DNA from: Diphasiastrum complanatum
Taxonomy: Eukaryota; Streptophyta; Lycopodiopsida; Lycopodiales; Lycopodiaceae
DNA length: 64,000 nucleotides
Direction: 5' to 3'
Assembly: GCA_029204225.1 (NCBI GenBank)
Contig: CM055103.1
Coordinates: forward strand, 51,987,145 to 52,051,144
The notes under the pieces are model-generated. The model saw only the letters and a list, made by a program, of their open reading frames with translations, was not told the DNA's origin and did not search any database. Numbering within the stretch: the first letter of the stretch is position 1; every line of letters starts with the position of its first letter. Shown one piece after another: positions 20,960 through 32,687 of this stretch. A program made the translations under genes and the position numbers.

Positions 20960-21900
20960 GACCACAAAGTGTGGAAATTGAAAATGAAAAACATATTGAT
21001 GGAGAAGGATGTGTGGGATGTCATCACAGGGGATGAGAGAAGACCGCCAAATGAAACGGACATCAAAGTGTTCGATAAGAAGGTGAGAATAGCTTTGACC
21101 TACATTAACTTGTCAGTGAAGGATCACATCATTACCCACATTTGTGAAGTCTAAGCAGCAATTTGCCAAGGCTCAAGAGGATGAGGGATCTTCCAGGAAG
21201 ACCAAGAAGAAGGGCAAATGCCTCCATTGTGGCAAAAAGGGCCATTGGAAGAGCGAATGTTGAAAATTCCTGGCGGAATCAGGCAAGGGGAAACCAAAGC
21301 AAGTTGGTAACCTTGTCGACAAAGGTGAGATTGAAGACTCTAGCATCTTCATATCAGCATTGTCATCTAATAAAGATGATCAAGCGTGGTACATTGACTC
21401 GGGGGCCACAAGACATATGACTGGTAACAAGGATTGGTTCAGTAGCTTAAAAGTGTTGGATAATGGAACGTCCATTTCACAAGCAAATGGTGACGTGTGC
21501 AAGATCAAGGGCATAGGCACCGTTTCAATCCAACTACCTAATGGCAAAAGCAGGATGATCATGGAGGTACTTTACTTACCATGTTTAAAAAAAATCTACT
21601 TTTTGTTGGTGTCATTACTGATCAAAAGTTGAAAGTAGAATTTGCCCATGATCGTTGCTTTGTGAAGGATGTGAACCAAAAGTTGAAAGGCATTGCGGAT
21701 GGTATAAGGGAGCCCAACACTAAATTGTACAAGTTGAATGCCAAAATCAAGGGGCAACATGGACTTATCTCGTCCTTTCCATCACAACTGAACTATGGAA
21801 TAAGAGGCTTGGTCATTTGAACTTAGGAAGCCTCAGTTTGATGAGGAAATTAGAAAAGGTGAGAGGATTGCCTACGATAGAAGACCACTTGATAAAGTGC
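20960..21900 (+). mobile_element. Ty1/copia fragment: gag, zinc knuckle, protease, pre-integrase (B1)
   Basis: A gag N-terminal piece (MWKLKMKNILMEKDVWDVI) lies at 20,969-21,154. After an internal deletion come a CCHC knuckle (CLHCGKKGHWKSEC, 21,220-21,262, ending in a stop) and a protease with WYIDSGATRHMTG (21,360-21,632). A GAG-pre-integrase remnant follows (WNKRLGHLN at about 21,795-21,821, reached only by frameshift). Everything distal is missing, because the sequence switches to CACTA transposase at ~21,900. Confidence 0.88.
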
Positions 21901-21903
21901 CAT

Positions 21904-22190
21904 GAAAAGTGTTACAACATTTTCCAATTATCCCACGATTGCAACGTTTATTTCGATGTAAATCTTTGGCACAACTAATGGATTGGCATGTGAAAAATCG
22001 ATCTACGGATGATATGATTCGAGTACCAAGTGACTCACCTGCATGGAAACATATTGAAGACCAATGGCCCGAGTTCAAAAATAAACCTCATACTTTAAGA
22101 TTTGGACTTGCTATGGATGGCGTCAATCCTTTTAGAATTCAAGTGTCAACTTGGTCCACATGGCCAATTGTGCTCGTTAATTATAATATA
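21904..22190 (+). pseudogene. CACTA (En/Spm) TNP2 transposase fragment (B1)
   Basis: The frame reads FPIIPRLQRLF, DSPAWKHIEDQWPEF, LRFGLAMDGVNPF and WPIVLVNYNIPS. These are signature steps of the plant CACTA TNP2 transposase family (Transposase_21). It covers only ~95 residues of the N-terminal half. It begins abruptly after a copia pre-integrase piece and ends abruptly at block D2, so it is a nonfunctional remnant. In B2 the same fragment has an added stop and a 1-base deletion. Confidence 0.85.
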
Positions 22191-24784
22191 CCTAGCATCC
22201 AAAATTAGTTTCTACTTGATAGTTTCTACACATCCAAGCAAGAACAATCAAAGATAATGATCAAAAGCCTTCACACGTGTGAAGTACAGCCACTATATGG
22301 CCTGGTAACAGAAAATATGTTTACTTATCAACAAAGAACATGCATAGATAGTTGAAATCACCAAGATTGCTCCCAAATCAATGTTTCTCATCATTTCAAA
22401 ATGGATCCATCATGGATTAAGTACACAATCACCATAATCTCTCTCTAGGCTACTTGCAGCACGTGTGGGACAGCTCATTGTACTCATCCATGTGCACTTT
22501 AGATAAGATCCCACTAATTTTGACACATCATCATTAGTGCTTAGTGTTGACCTTCTAGATTCCTACAAACTAGGAGATAGGTCCTACAATCTAGGAGATT
22601 TGACATTTGACTTGTATGAAACCTATATACTTTGGATCTGAACTTTTTACATGATATTTCACATGTGTGGATAGGTCCTCACACGTGTGGATCCACATCG
22701 ATATCAAACCATTTATATTTACAAGGTAAAAATTGTAAAATCTAACAATATGGACCAATTCCATCAATAACAAGTTGAACTTGAACAATCTGTATGTCTA
22801 AAATTTGATATTGGTCAAGTTTGATTGCTTCATGAATTATGTTACATGATAAAGACCAAATCGCATGTTAGGCATCATATTTGATAATTTTTGAATGGGA
22901 GGCATGAAATTGGAGCTATTTGTTGCCAAAATATATCTTGGTTGATTGACATCAAATTTGAGCTATCTTGAGTGATAGGAATAATTTCATCCACAAGCGA
23001 TCGAATTCAAGCAATCTAAATGTCCTAAAATTGAGATCGTTTCATGTGCCAAATCCAAAGCTAATAGCAATAACAATGATAGTAATGCTAAGAGCAAGAA
23101 GAGAACAAGACAATCAAGATAGCATGTCCATAGAAAGCTACAAATGCAATAAACTTATCAAATCTAATGAAATTCACATAGAATTATCATGAATTTAGGA
23201 TCCATGCTCTAATACCAAGAAATATCATGCCAAATCCCAAGCAAATAGCAATTACAAAAGAAATAAAACTAGAAGCAAAAAGAGTGCAAGACAATCATGA
23301 TAACATATCCATAGAAAGCTAAAAACACAAGGATCACCATAGAATCTCAATAAAAATGAAAGAAAGAGGACATGGCAATGGAAATGAGCATGGATTCATG
23401 TAGATAAGGCACATGGGACCTAGCAAAGGAAATCCCCAGAGCTCATATTCACAAGGAGGAAGAAAGAAGCTCTCACTTGCAAATGAGCCAAAAGATTCCA
23501 AAAGTGATGTCTCTTGCCTAGTTATAGACAATGCTCTCACTTAACTAAACATAACTATCTTGAGGGATAGTTAGCCCTTGTTAATGGTTATTTAAACTAC
23601 ATTGGGCCCTTATTGGCCTATTATCCTTATTAATTACTTTGGAGGGCCTAAAGAGAAAACCGCCTTGTTCCTAACGGTAATAGCTCCTTTTGGGCCTACA
23701 AAGCTTACGTTGGATATTATCTTGGATGTATAAGCATGGATGTACTAAAAGTACATGACAGATTGACGGGCTTGAATATTCTATGTCAAGTCATAGGGAT
23801 CAAAATCAAGCTATCTTGTGTGTAGACATAAAATCGAATCTACTTCAATATCGTAAACACAAGCTTACTCTAAGTTGGTAATCTCTAGCCATATATGAAG
23901 TGGTCATAAGCTCCTTGTGTATTAAACGAATTCTCCTTGTTAAAGAATTTACAAAACCATTATGTACTTTTTATTGAGGCCACATGGAGATGAGGCACCA
24001 TGATTGTTATCCATTTTTTGAGTTGCTTTAGTATAACATTTCAACCTTGCTACAATGCCCAATAGTAAAAAGAAAATAGTAATTTCTTGATGTTCTACTT
24101 TTTAACTGAGGGGTGAAATTGATGCATATGAAAATGATTTTACCTTTCACCTTAATGTTCGACCAAAAAATACACTAGAGATTTGTAACCTTTTGGATCA
24201 AGGTTGGGTTACAAGTCTTTGGACACCTTGATTTGCAATGAACATGTTAGTTGCTATAGACGGCTGATGAAATCAAGCTGTCGATGCCCATGTTATAAAG
24301 ATGGTGAAAAAAAATACTAGCCTATCGCCAATTAATGTGAATAAGGATAGGAAATATGAGTGGGAGGTTATAATATGTAAGAAAACTGTTTATAATTTAA
24401 AATGTATATTGGAAATAAAATGATTTCCTATATGAAATTGAGACACAAGTATTTTGTGAGTAGGAAACAAATTTCTAATTTTGAAATGGTAGAAATGTAT
24501 CTAGGAAAATAAGGTTTTCCCTAGATGCAATTGATGCACGTGCATTTTTTAACTAGGAAAAAAGCTTTCCTAGTTAGAAGGGGTCCAAATCCACATTTTA
24601 ACTAGGAAAAATCATATGAAACTAGGAAATTTGACATTTTTTCTACATAGGAACTGGTCAGAAGTTCAAAGTGCTAGAATTTAGAAAGACTAACCTAATC
24701 AACATGCCACATACACAGCCAACAACATTAAGTGTTACTACAGCACACCAAACAACCTCTAGTCGACACAGAAGGTATCTAATT
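22191..24784. repeat. Block D2
   Basis: Copy of D1 lacking its first ~80 bp, offset about 3.92-3.95 kb. It contains a truncated LTR of the second family (22191-22747), satellite sequence with a 36-bp segment absent from D1, the CTAGGAAA cluster (24,46x-24,65x, hairpin at 24551-24575) and the first part of the unknown coding-like fragment (24,690-24,784). Confidence 0.85.
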
Positions 24785-25267
24785 TATGTAAATCATTTAC
24801 CAAAGATAATAAATTAAGTGGATTGAAATGCATGATTGGCACAAGATGTTGCAATTCATACTTCCACTTTCAATTTGAGGTCTTTTCAATGATGACATAC
24901 AAAATCTGCTTTACAATTTATCATCGATGATTAGGTTTGTATATCTTTTTAAACACTCGTATAAATATGTGCTATTTCAATATTTTTATGTGCTAAACAA
25001 CCTAATGTTATATCAATATTCTTGCAGGTGGATTTCCTCAAAAGAAATAAAAAGTAATGAATTGAGAGAGTTGACAACAAGCGACGTACATATGATTGTG
25101 GTATAATGGCTAACTTTCAACAAGAGAGTCATTCTAGTGCGAGGGACATAAATGTCATTTCGGGCGATATAGGCTATGTTGGCACATTGCAACATATTTA
25201 TGAAGTCGATTACAAGACTAACGACAAATACTTTATTTTTGACGTAAAATGATTCATTGGTGGTAGT
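24785..25267 (+). pseudogene. CACTA transposon remnant with DUF4216-like segment
   Basis: From about 25,083 to 25,255 the plus strand reads DCGIMANFQQES, then GYVGTLQHIYEVDY, KYFIFDVK and a TGA where Trp is expected. The layout Cys/Ser-Gly-(V/I)-M ... YYG-L--I-EL-Y ... LF-C-WF is that of DUF4216, the C-terminal domain found with CACTA TNP2. A 3' splice-like ttcttgcag precedes it. 24,785-25,080 shows no coding signal. Confidence 0.6.
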
Positions 25268-25535
25268 ATTATAACATGTTGATTTCATTTGTTTGATAAG
25301 GTTTGAACAATTTCATATGTATATGATATCATCAAAATGACAGTGCTTATGCCAAATGTGACAAACAAAAATAAAAAGTAACGAATATAAAGTTAGGAAC
25401 ATAACACCAACAATCAGTCGGAGGACAGTAGGATAGAGAAAATGTTTTAAATAAACTAAAAATGTCAAATGGCCACATAAGAATACTCGATGACAAAAAA
25501 ATGTCTAAAGATTGCAATACTCACAATTCAAGGTC
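25268..25535 (+). repeat. Direct repeat C2 (268 bp)
   Basis: Pairs with C1 (10907-11174). It has a different right neighbour here (25,536 onward) than C1, which joins inverted arm A1. Confidence 0.88.
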
Positions 25536-25980
25536 CACTTGCGATCTATGGGAGGTGCTTCTGGTGGTTGACTTGATCGATACTCTGACAAAACCATTTG
25601 TATGTAGATAGCAAATATACATTAGTAACCATAAAAAAATGTGATCACTAATAGACGGCGTCAAACGACAAGAACAATAACATAATTGCAAGAAGAAAAA
25701 TTAAGAAACACCTGTTTGTATAAGTCAAAAATTCATAACTAAATATGAGAATACAACACTTTAACAGCTCGATGTTCAGTTGATGTTGTGAGGCACCAAC
25801 AATACAAAAGAAAGTTTAGAATTCAATTTCTTAGAAACATTACAATAACAAGAATATTATGATATCCAATAAGGTACTAGAAATAGAACAAAGGGATCGA
25901 TATCATTGCACTTAGCTATTTGAAAGCGTACATTAATCAAATCACTAAAAATCCTATGATTAATGGATGTACAAACTTCA
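25536..25980. other. Unique spacer between C2 and arm A2
   Basis: Not found elsewhere in the window. On the minus strand, 25,585-25,525 reads without stop (EYRSSQPPEAPPIDRKW) and is followed by a good donor-like GTGAGT inside C2. It could be the end of an exon, but no partner exon was found. Confidence 0.35.
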
Positions 25981-26786
25981 CCTAGAAGAACTTTCAGATT
26001 ACATGTTTGTAAGATTGCATTCACAATTGTAGACGTTAGTCGCAACATATCACATTTGGCCTTTTCAATTGATATGAATCTTGTGGATACATGATATATT
26101 ACTTTGTTATGGCATCAATGATGCTATAGTAGCACTTGATACTGCATAATGGAGGTTCACTTTGTGAGCTTTCATTGAACAATGTTTAGCTAGTAGATTC
26201 TACGTCGTAAAATTGCTCCCATTTTCATATGTTTGAATTAAACTCATAAAATTTTTGTGCATGGAAATTTTATAAAAATTTATTTCGTATTTAGGACCAT
26301 GATTTCTCGTGTTGACGAGCTTGCTAGGGCACGATAGGGGTGAGCACAAAGGGAATGTATTCATTTCCTAGCATGAAGGTTAGCAATGGAGCACTATCTG
26401 TCACAAATGGTGCCACCAATCACCATTTGAATTGCAACATACTTTGTAAGGATTTTAGGATGATGGCTTATGTTTACTTATTTGATCACATTGGTGTAGA
26501 TTGCAAAATTTTATAGTCTTTATAATAAGAAAAAATATGGAGATGTTATAGTCTTTATAGTCTGTTTGCCTCCTCTAAGTCTATGCTCTTCCTTTTGCTC
26601 AGTTCTTTTTGCTATGTCAACGTATATGCCTGGAGAGACGGGTCATAAGCTCCATTTACGAATAAAAAAGGAAGTTATGATCGGTCCAAAAAAGAGAATC
26701 CTGTAACCTGCTCATAACAATACTCTTGGCACAGTTTCCTGGCACAGTCTTGTTAGTCATGGCAAGACTTTGGAATTGCATCGTTC

Positions 26787-26795
26787 TTATAAATA
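26787..26795 (+). promoter_or_regulatory. TATA-like box of dioxygenase copy 2
   Basis: ttataaata, about 190 bp upstream of the ATG at 26983, within an otherwise uninformative AT-rich upstream region. Confidence 0.55.
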
Positions 26796-26982
26796 CCTTC
26801 AACATGCCCACCAGTAATTAATTTCGTTTACTCCTTGTCGCTCATCAGTCCACATCAAATATATGTATGCACCCAGCTTCTGAACTTGCACACAGTAGTA
26901 CATTGCCTGTTTGATGTTAGTTCGGCAATAGTAATAGTACGTCGTAGTTGTGTGAAGAAGATCATCTACGGGCTGAGTACTC

Positions 26983-28154
26983 ATGGCAACTTTGAATCCA
27001 ATTGATCTATCAGGCCTAAACGATGAACGACTGGCTTCATCTGTCAGGGCTCAGATCGCTGAGGCCTGTGAGAAGAATGGCTTCTTCCAAGTTATCAATC
27101 ATGGCGTGCCAGTAGAGCTCATGGATCGGCTGAAACAAGTGGGTCGTAAGTTTTTTGATCTGACCAAGGACGAAAAGCTTGCATATGCTGGAAAGCCAGT
27201 GATCGGATCTGAGGGCTATGGAAGCCGTATGGTCCTTGATGACACTGAGCCCAAGTTCTGGCGTGAATTTGTAGAGCTTCACACTCTTCCAGTATCCGAA
27301 AGGCATTACAACTACTGGCCCCAGCAGCCAGCTGAATTCAGAGAGACCGTGGAGAAGTACACAGCTGCTTTACTGGACCTTGCTCAACGGCTGCTGGCTG
27401 TCATCTCTGAGAGTCTTGGGCTCAAACCCAGCTACCTGAAGGAGGCTTTGGGGGAGCCACACCAGAACATAGTATTCCAGTGCTATCCTCCATGCCCAGA
27501 GCCAGGAAAAACTCTTGGCCTGCCTGCACACTCTGACGTTGTGGCCATCACCATTCTGATGCAAGAGGGCGACGGATTGGAGGTGGCTGCCGAAAACGAC
27601 ACATGGGAGCTGGTTCCAAATCATCCCAATGCTTTCGTCGTCAATCTGGCAGATCAAATCGAGGTAAACCACGCGAAAACTATGTTTGCTTTATTTATCT
27701 CCTTCCATGCAAGACTATGGTAAAACTATATTAAGCTCATTGTAACATTCGCTAACATCAAGCCGCCAATTTAACCTTTACTCTTTTCAAGCACTTACAA
27801 GTCGCCCGTGCCTCGGCACGGGACGTTGTTGTCTGTATTTATTAGCTGATCATGTAGATAAGTAAGATGACACTGCTGTATTATGGACTGTAGATCATTA
27901 CGAATGGGAGATACAAAAGCGCCAACCACAGAGCTATTGTGAACAGCGACCGCACAAGGCGATCCTATGTAACCTTTTACCATCCAGCAAAGGATCAAAA
28001 GATCTTTCCCGCACCAGAGCTAGTGGATGAGAAGGTAGGTCCTGTGTATAGAGAACTGTTCTACATAGAATATTTGCAGGCTTTGGCAGCGGAACGTTTT
28101 GGAGGTAAACGTCTAGTTCAGTCATTTGCCATCGACAACCCTCTAGTCAGTTGA
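26983..28154 (+). CDS. 2-oxoglutarate/Fe(II)-dependent dioxygenase, copy 2
   Basis: Exons 26983-27663 and 27894-28154, with a 230-bp intron (donor GAG|GTAAAC, acceptor GTAG|ATC, phase 0), encode 313 residues identical to copy 1. The 2-His-1-Asp iron site (H183, D185, H239) and the R249/S251 2-oxoglutarate clamp are present. Exon 2 opens with IITNGRYKSANHRAIVN, the expected continuation of DQIE from exon 1. The C-terminal ELFYIEYLQALAAERFGGKR is typical of plant DOXC enzymes. The start is supported by family length and by the TATA-like box. Substrate is unknown. With copy 1 this forms a divergent pair: both copies read away from the B1 unit lying between them. Confidence 0.95.
27805..27822. 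other. GC-rich perfect hairpin in dioxygenase intron (copy 2)
   Basis: Same 8-bp stem and 2-nt loop as in copy 1, at the mirrored position. Confidence 0.7.
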
Positions 28155-28397
28155 CCTCGAGTTTTTCCATGATCAAAGTAGGTGATAAAGGCAGTAGATT
28201 TGCAATAGGTATCTGTGGACGAATAAAAATTTATAAGAAGTGGGTTGCTCTGAATTGCATTCTTCAATGATTGCACACTTGAATAAGTCTCCTAAGTGAG
28301 ACTGGAGCATGTATATGCCATAGCTTAGTGAGGATGGCCACGAGAAATTTTCTACATTACTTTAAATTGTTATCATTCATGTTATTTACAGCTTCCT
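28155..28397. other. 3' flank of dioxygenase copy 2
   Basis: Probably includes the 3' untranslated region. No obvious coding content up to the next coding-like fragment. Confidence 0.4.
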
Positions 28398-28812
28398 TGA
28401 ATATTTATAAAAAGAGGACGATCTGATCGCAGCGACTGTTTCAGACTCACTTCGTATGGGGCATTCATCTTTAGTTTTGCAAGGAAAGCTAGGCAATTAA
28501 TGAATCACGACGTCATACTAAACCAAGTGAAAGAAGAGAATATTGTAAAACTAGGGTCACATCTGATGTACCCCATTTTTTATAAGGCAAGTGAAATATA
28601 ATAAGACGAACCTGAATAACACGCTAGCCAACAAGATTAAGTGGTACTACAGCACCCAGAGCAACCTCTACCATCAAAGATTTGGCGATTACATCCTGCC
28701 TCTGGCGGTCATTGATGTAAGTAAAGTAACACAAAAACATTACCTCTCAAAAAACGAAGCAATCACAAAGACACGAATGCAAGATCTCTGCTCACGAAGA
28801 CAAACAGAATAG
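28398..28812 (+). pseudogene. Coding-like fragment of unknown gene (copy in A2)
   Basis: The frame from ~28,398 to 28,597 includes CFRLTSYGAFIFSFARKARQ. About 10 bp before its stop, a frame one base over becomes the plausible continuation and runs to 28,812 (KIKWYYSTQSNLYHQ and RFGDYILPLAVID). Together about 130 residues in two frames look protein-like. The apparent frameshift and lack of a start suggest a captured or broken gene. I cannot assign a family. Confidence 0.5.
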
Positions 28813-28984
28813 TCAGCAAATTATTATTGTGTATTTGAATGCATTGTTTAGTATTTATCCTGATTAATATATCAAACTTCAAGTTTCAAGAAGATCAAGA
28901 ATGGGTGTCATATGCTCTGAAGTACTTAGTAGATACAGATTTTAAGAGCAACAGTAAAAAAGCATACAATATTGAAAGAAGACA

Positions 28985-31828
28985 TGAGACTAGTCATTAG
29001 AACCTTCAGACATGTGTACATTTGCAGCGGTACATGTGTATTTATTGATTGACTCATCCTCTCACAAGCTGACACGTGGCAGAGACACGACGTTCCAGGA
29101 TGCAATTCTGTTTTCAGTTGATGTAGACTTTCAAATAGCTAACACTTCCCCTTCAGCGCAGTGAGAGGACAGTTCCAATTTTCTACATATCGCTAGGTGT
29201 TTTGCTTTGCCTAAAGATTTTGTGCATACATCTGCAAGCTGTTCCTCAGTAGGACAGAATTCTAAGTTAATCTCTTCTGTCAGTAATTTTTCTCTGATGA
29301 AATGCTGTTGAATGTCTATATGTTTTGTTCTGGAATGATACACTGGGTTTTTTGCTAAAGCAATTATATACAGCTGATGTTATACAATACATAACAGTTA
29401 CTTTGGTCTGTTCAAAACCAATTTCTTTCATTAAGTTTCTTAATGAAATGGTCTCTTTAGCTGCATGTGTTGTAACCATGTATTCAGCTTTTGTACTGGA
29501 CAATGCAAGTGAACTTTGCTTTTTACTGCTCCAGCTGACACAGCCTGAATTTAGCAAGAAAATATAGCCTGATGTAGACTTTATGTCTTCCTTGTCGCTT
29601 CCCCAACCTGCGTCTGAATATCCTTGGAGTATATTTTGATTTGTTGTAGCTTTGTAGCCTATGCACCAGGTTTTGGTTCCTTGAATATATCTGAATACTC
29701 TTTCGACTCCCACCCAATGCATTTTCATTGGCTTTGACAGGTGCTGAGCTAATGTTCTGACTGCATTGGCTATGTCTGGACGTGTTCTAGTTACCAGATA
29801 CATAAGTCTGCCTATTATTCTTTGATAATTTTTCAATATCTAGATATGGCTCTTCATCTGCCCTTTTGTTTGATTCCTTGAGACACTTAGACCTAGGAAC
29901 CGATGGATCTTTCCCAAGTCCTTTATCACAAATTTTCCTTTAAGTTGTTTCATTTCTGTGATTAGGGAATTCAAATCTCCTGTAATCAACATATCATCAA
30001 CATAAACTGCAATGATGCATATTTGTGCATTCCTTTTGTAGATATAAAGGCTATGGTCAGTCTCACATCTTACACATCCTATTTGTAATAGGTAAGCATC
30101 CAGCTTCAAATACCATGCTCTTGACAACTGTTTCAATCCATAAATGGATTTCTGCAACCCGCAAACTTGATCCTTCCTTGAATGTATAGTGCCTTGTGGT
30201 AACTCCATGAAAATTTCTTCCTCTAAATCTCCATTTAGGAATGTTGTGGTTATATCCATATGTTGAATGTCCCAGTCTTATACTGCTGCTATGGATAGTA
30301 TCATTCTGATAGTAGTCAGCCTTGCAATAAGAGAAAATACTTCTTTGTAATGTATGCCCTCTCTTTGTGTATATCCCTTAGCAACTAATCTGACTTTATA
30401 ATGCTCAACTGTTCCATCTGTTTGGAGTTTGGTTTTGAAGACCCATTTCTTTTGAACAATGGTCCTGCCCTCTGGTCTGTTCACAACTGTCCATGTGTTG
30501 TTTTTTCTTAAGGCTTCAAATTCTTCATTTATTGCCTTTTTCCAATACTCAGCTTTAGGTCTTTCCATAGCTTCTTCTAATGTCAATGGATCATTATCTA
30601 TACTTTCTTGTGTTCTTTAGGCATAATCCTACAATCTGGTGGATATTTCTCTTGTTCTCCTTGATCTTCTAGGTTCATTCTCTCTTTCTGTCACTTCTGG
30701 TTGTAGTAAAGGTGGGCTCTCTGTGGCTGTAGTAAAGGCTGGGTAGGTGTCTGTCGGGGCAAAAATTGTGGATTGCATTTGGCCCTTGCCCTTCAAATCA
30801 ATAAACTGATCTTTGATGAAAGTCACATCCTTGTTAATGAAAACTTTACAGGTGTCTATGTTATACAGTCTGTACATTCCATCAGAATTGCTAGCCAGCA
30901 AAAATTGGTTTAAAGGAATGCTCATCAAGTTTCTTTCTGTTGTCCTTTGGGACATGAGCATAAGTTGTGTATCCGAATACTTTCAAATGTTTGATTGAGG
31001 TTTGAATCTTGTCCAAACATCATAAGGAGTTTTGCTGTTGGAAATACCTTTAGTTATACATCAATTCTGCAAATAAGTTGTTGTTGAAACAGCATGTTGT
31101 CAAAATGATTTGGGCGAAGAAGTATGTGTGATCATGCATTTAGAATACTCGACTAAGGTTCTATTCTTCCTTTCAGCTAGTCCATTTGACTGTGGAGAAT
31201 ACATTTCAAATGAATTCAAGGATTACTGCTCAGCCAATGGCATTGAGCAACAGTTTGTTGCTTCCTATTCGGATTTGTGCTTTAAGAAATATACAATAGT
31301 CCTCCTGGAACAATCATCTATGAAAGTAATAAAAAACTTCTCATCAAGTAATGATGGTGTCTACATTGGGCCACATATATCAGTATGCACAATGTCTAAC
31401 AAATCTCTTGAAATGTGTTCTTGATTTGACTTGAATGGCCTCCTTGCCTACTTTTCTCTGATACAACTTGAGTAGACAGGGGGATTGACAATTTTACAGT
31501 CTAGATCAAGAACTGAAGAGTGTTTAGACATGTTACCTATTGATGTATAGTTAAGGTGACCAAGTCTATTATTCCAGATCACATCTTTATTTATAGATGT
31601 CAAATTGCTTAAAGCATGACTAGTCACAACATTACAATGACTAAGCTCTCAATAAGGCTAACTACTTGCTTATGGATAAAAGTGTCCACTTTGGATGCTT
31701 CACTTATTCTCATAAGAAGTTTACAACATGCCTCTAAGATTGAAAATTTACAATTTTCAATAGTATGAATGAACACATCATTCTTGATCTTATTGAAACC
31801 AAAAGAAAATACATTGTGAAGACATTTC
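28985..31828 (-). mobile_element. Degenerate Ty1/copia element, 3' part complete (spans into B2)
   Basis: Same element as at 14,183-16,330, but here its 3' end survives. RNase H (29,267-29,836, with YSDAGWGSDKEDIKSTSGY and ALSSTKAEYM) is followed by the pol C-terminus (29,131-29,343, HIDIQQHFIRE and ADVCTKSL). Then come a GAAGGGGAAG polypurine tract and an LTR beginning TGTTAGCTATTTG at 29148. The LTR reaches the A2 junction; a CA end at 28985 would make it 164 bp, otherwise it is truncated. RT palm YVDDM lies in 29,840-30,259 and RT N-terminus in 30,278-30,586. Linker is 30,629-30,961 and integrase/pre-integrase remnants are ~31,000-31,600. Several in-frame stops and frameshifts make it inactive. 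Confidence 0.9.
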
Positions 31829-31830
31829 CA

Positions 31831-32115
31831 TTACCTTGAGTTTATATTCAATGTAAGTTTACAAGGAAAACATGCTTTGCTATCTATTAAGGCATCACAA
31901 TCAACTAGTATTGCCTTAATCCACCTTTGAGATACAAAAATCTCTTCAAAGCAAAATAGTTCTTCATAAGATGTCATGAGAGCATAAGTGGAACTATTTT
32001 CATTTTGTGATTTCTCCTCCTTAATCTTGCATGGTTTCTCTTGGATCATAACAATAACTTTTAGCTTATCCAAAGTCCAAACAAAATGCTTTCCAAGGAC
32101 ATGAAATAAATCCAA
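31831..32115 (-). pseudogene. Unidentified ORF remnant (B2 copy)
   Basis: Duplicate of the 16,333-16,617 frame with one Ala-to-Glu change. Function unknown. Confidence 0.35.
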
Positions 32116-32687
32116 GTGATATTAATGAAAGTGACATTTAGCTTTGCATCTTCAACCAAACAATGCACTTACAAATGAAAACCTTCTAAAGGCTTGAAAT
32201 GTGTGGTGATGGACTTTTGAAGACAACTCTTGTAAGTCCTTGTGAGATTTCAAATGGACTTGAAATGGTTTGATAACAATCTATGTCAAGAATTTTTCAC
32301 CAAGCTGCTAAAAAATTAGACATCTAGATATTGACATAGATCCCAACCATGCATGAACACTTAAATATGGACTCCTCCTTGTTCTAGACACCCAATGGGA
32401 TTAGAACTTGACCCTCGCACTCTCACAAAGCAAGTTGAATAGAACTTATTTGAGTTTCATACATAAAATGTCAAATTTTGCTCATAAAATTGAACTCATT
32501 CACCCCTATTGAACTCCACCAAGTGCCAATGACTCTACCTCTTTAGAGTTGGAATGAAATTCAAATCATCAAAAATGCGGTGCTTCTTTCTCACTAAGAT
32601 ATGTGCTTACAAAGAGATAGTGCCACTTAGCAAGATTTGATCACCATGAAGAAGACAAAGTTTCCACCAAAGTCAAGAAATGAGTTA

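Larger units (their letters stand above)
14183..23951. repeat. Direct segmental duplication unit B1
   Basis: Matches 29,681-39,428 in the same orientation. The offset is exactly 15,498 for landmarks from 14,183 to ~22,130. It becomes 15,508 after small indels, including a 10-bp one near 22,570. Scattered substitutions (well under a few per cent by eye) show the units are separate, slightly aged copies. B1 begins inside a copia reverse transcriptase/RNase H domain, so it is truncated relative to B2. Confidence 0.95.
25981..28990 (+). repeat. Inverted-duplication arm A2 carrying the dioxygenase gene
   Basis: Reverse complement of A1 (coordinates sum to 40,162). Its right end joins the LTR end of a copia element at ~28,985-28,991, and its left end joins unique spacer. 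Confidence 0.95.

Noticed and set aside
25857-26048. 63-codon minus-strand ORF across the A2 left border
   Set aside because: It spans a duplication breakpoint and has no recognisable domain.
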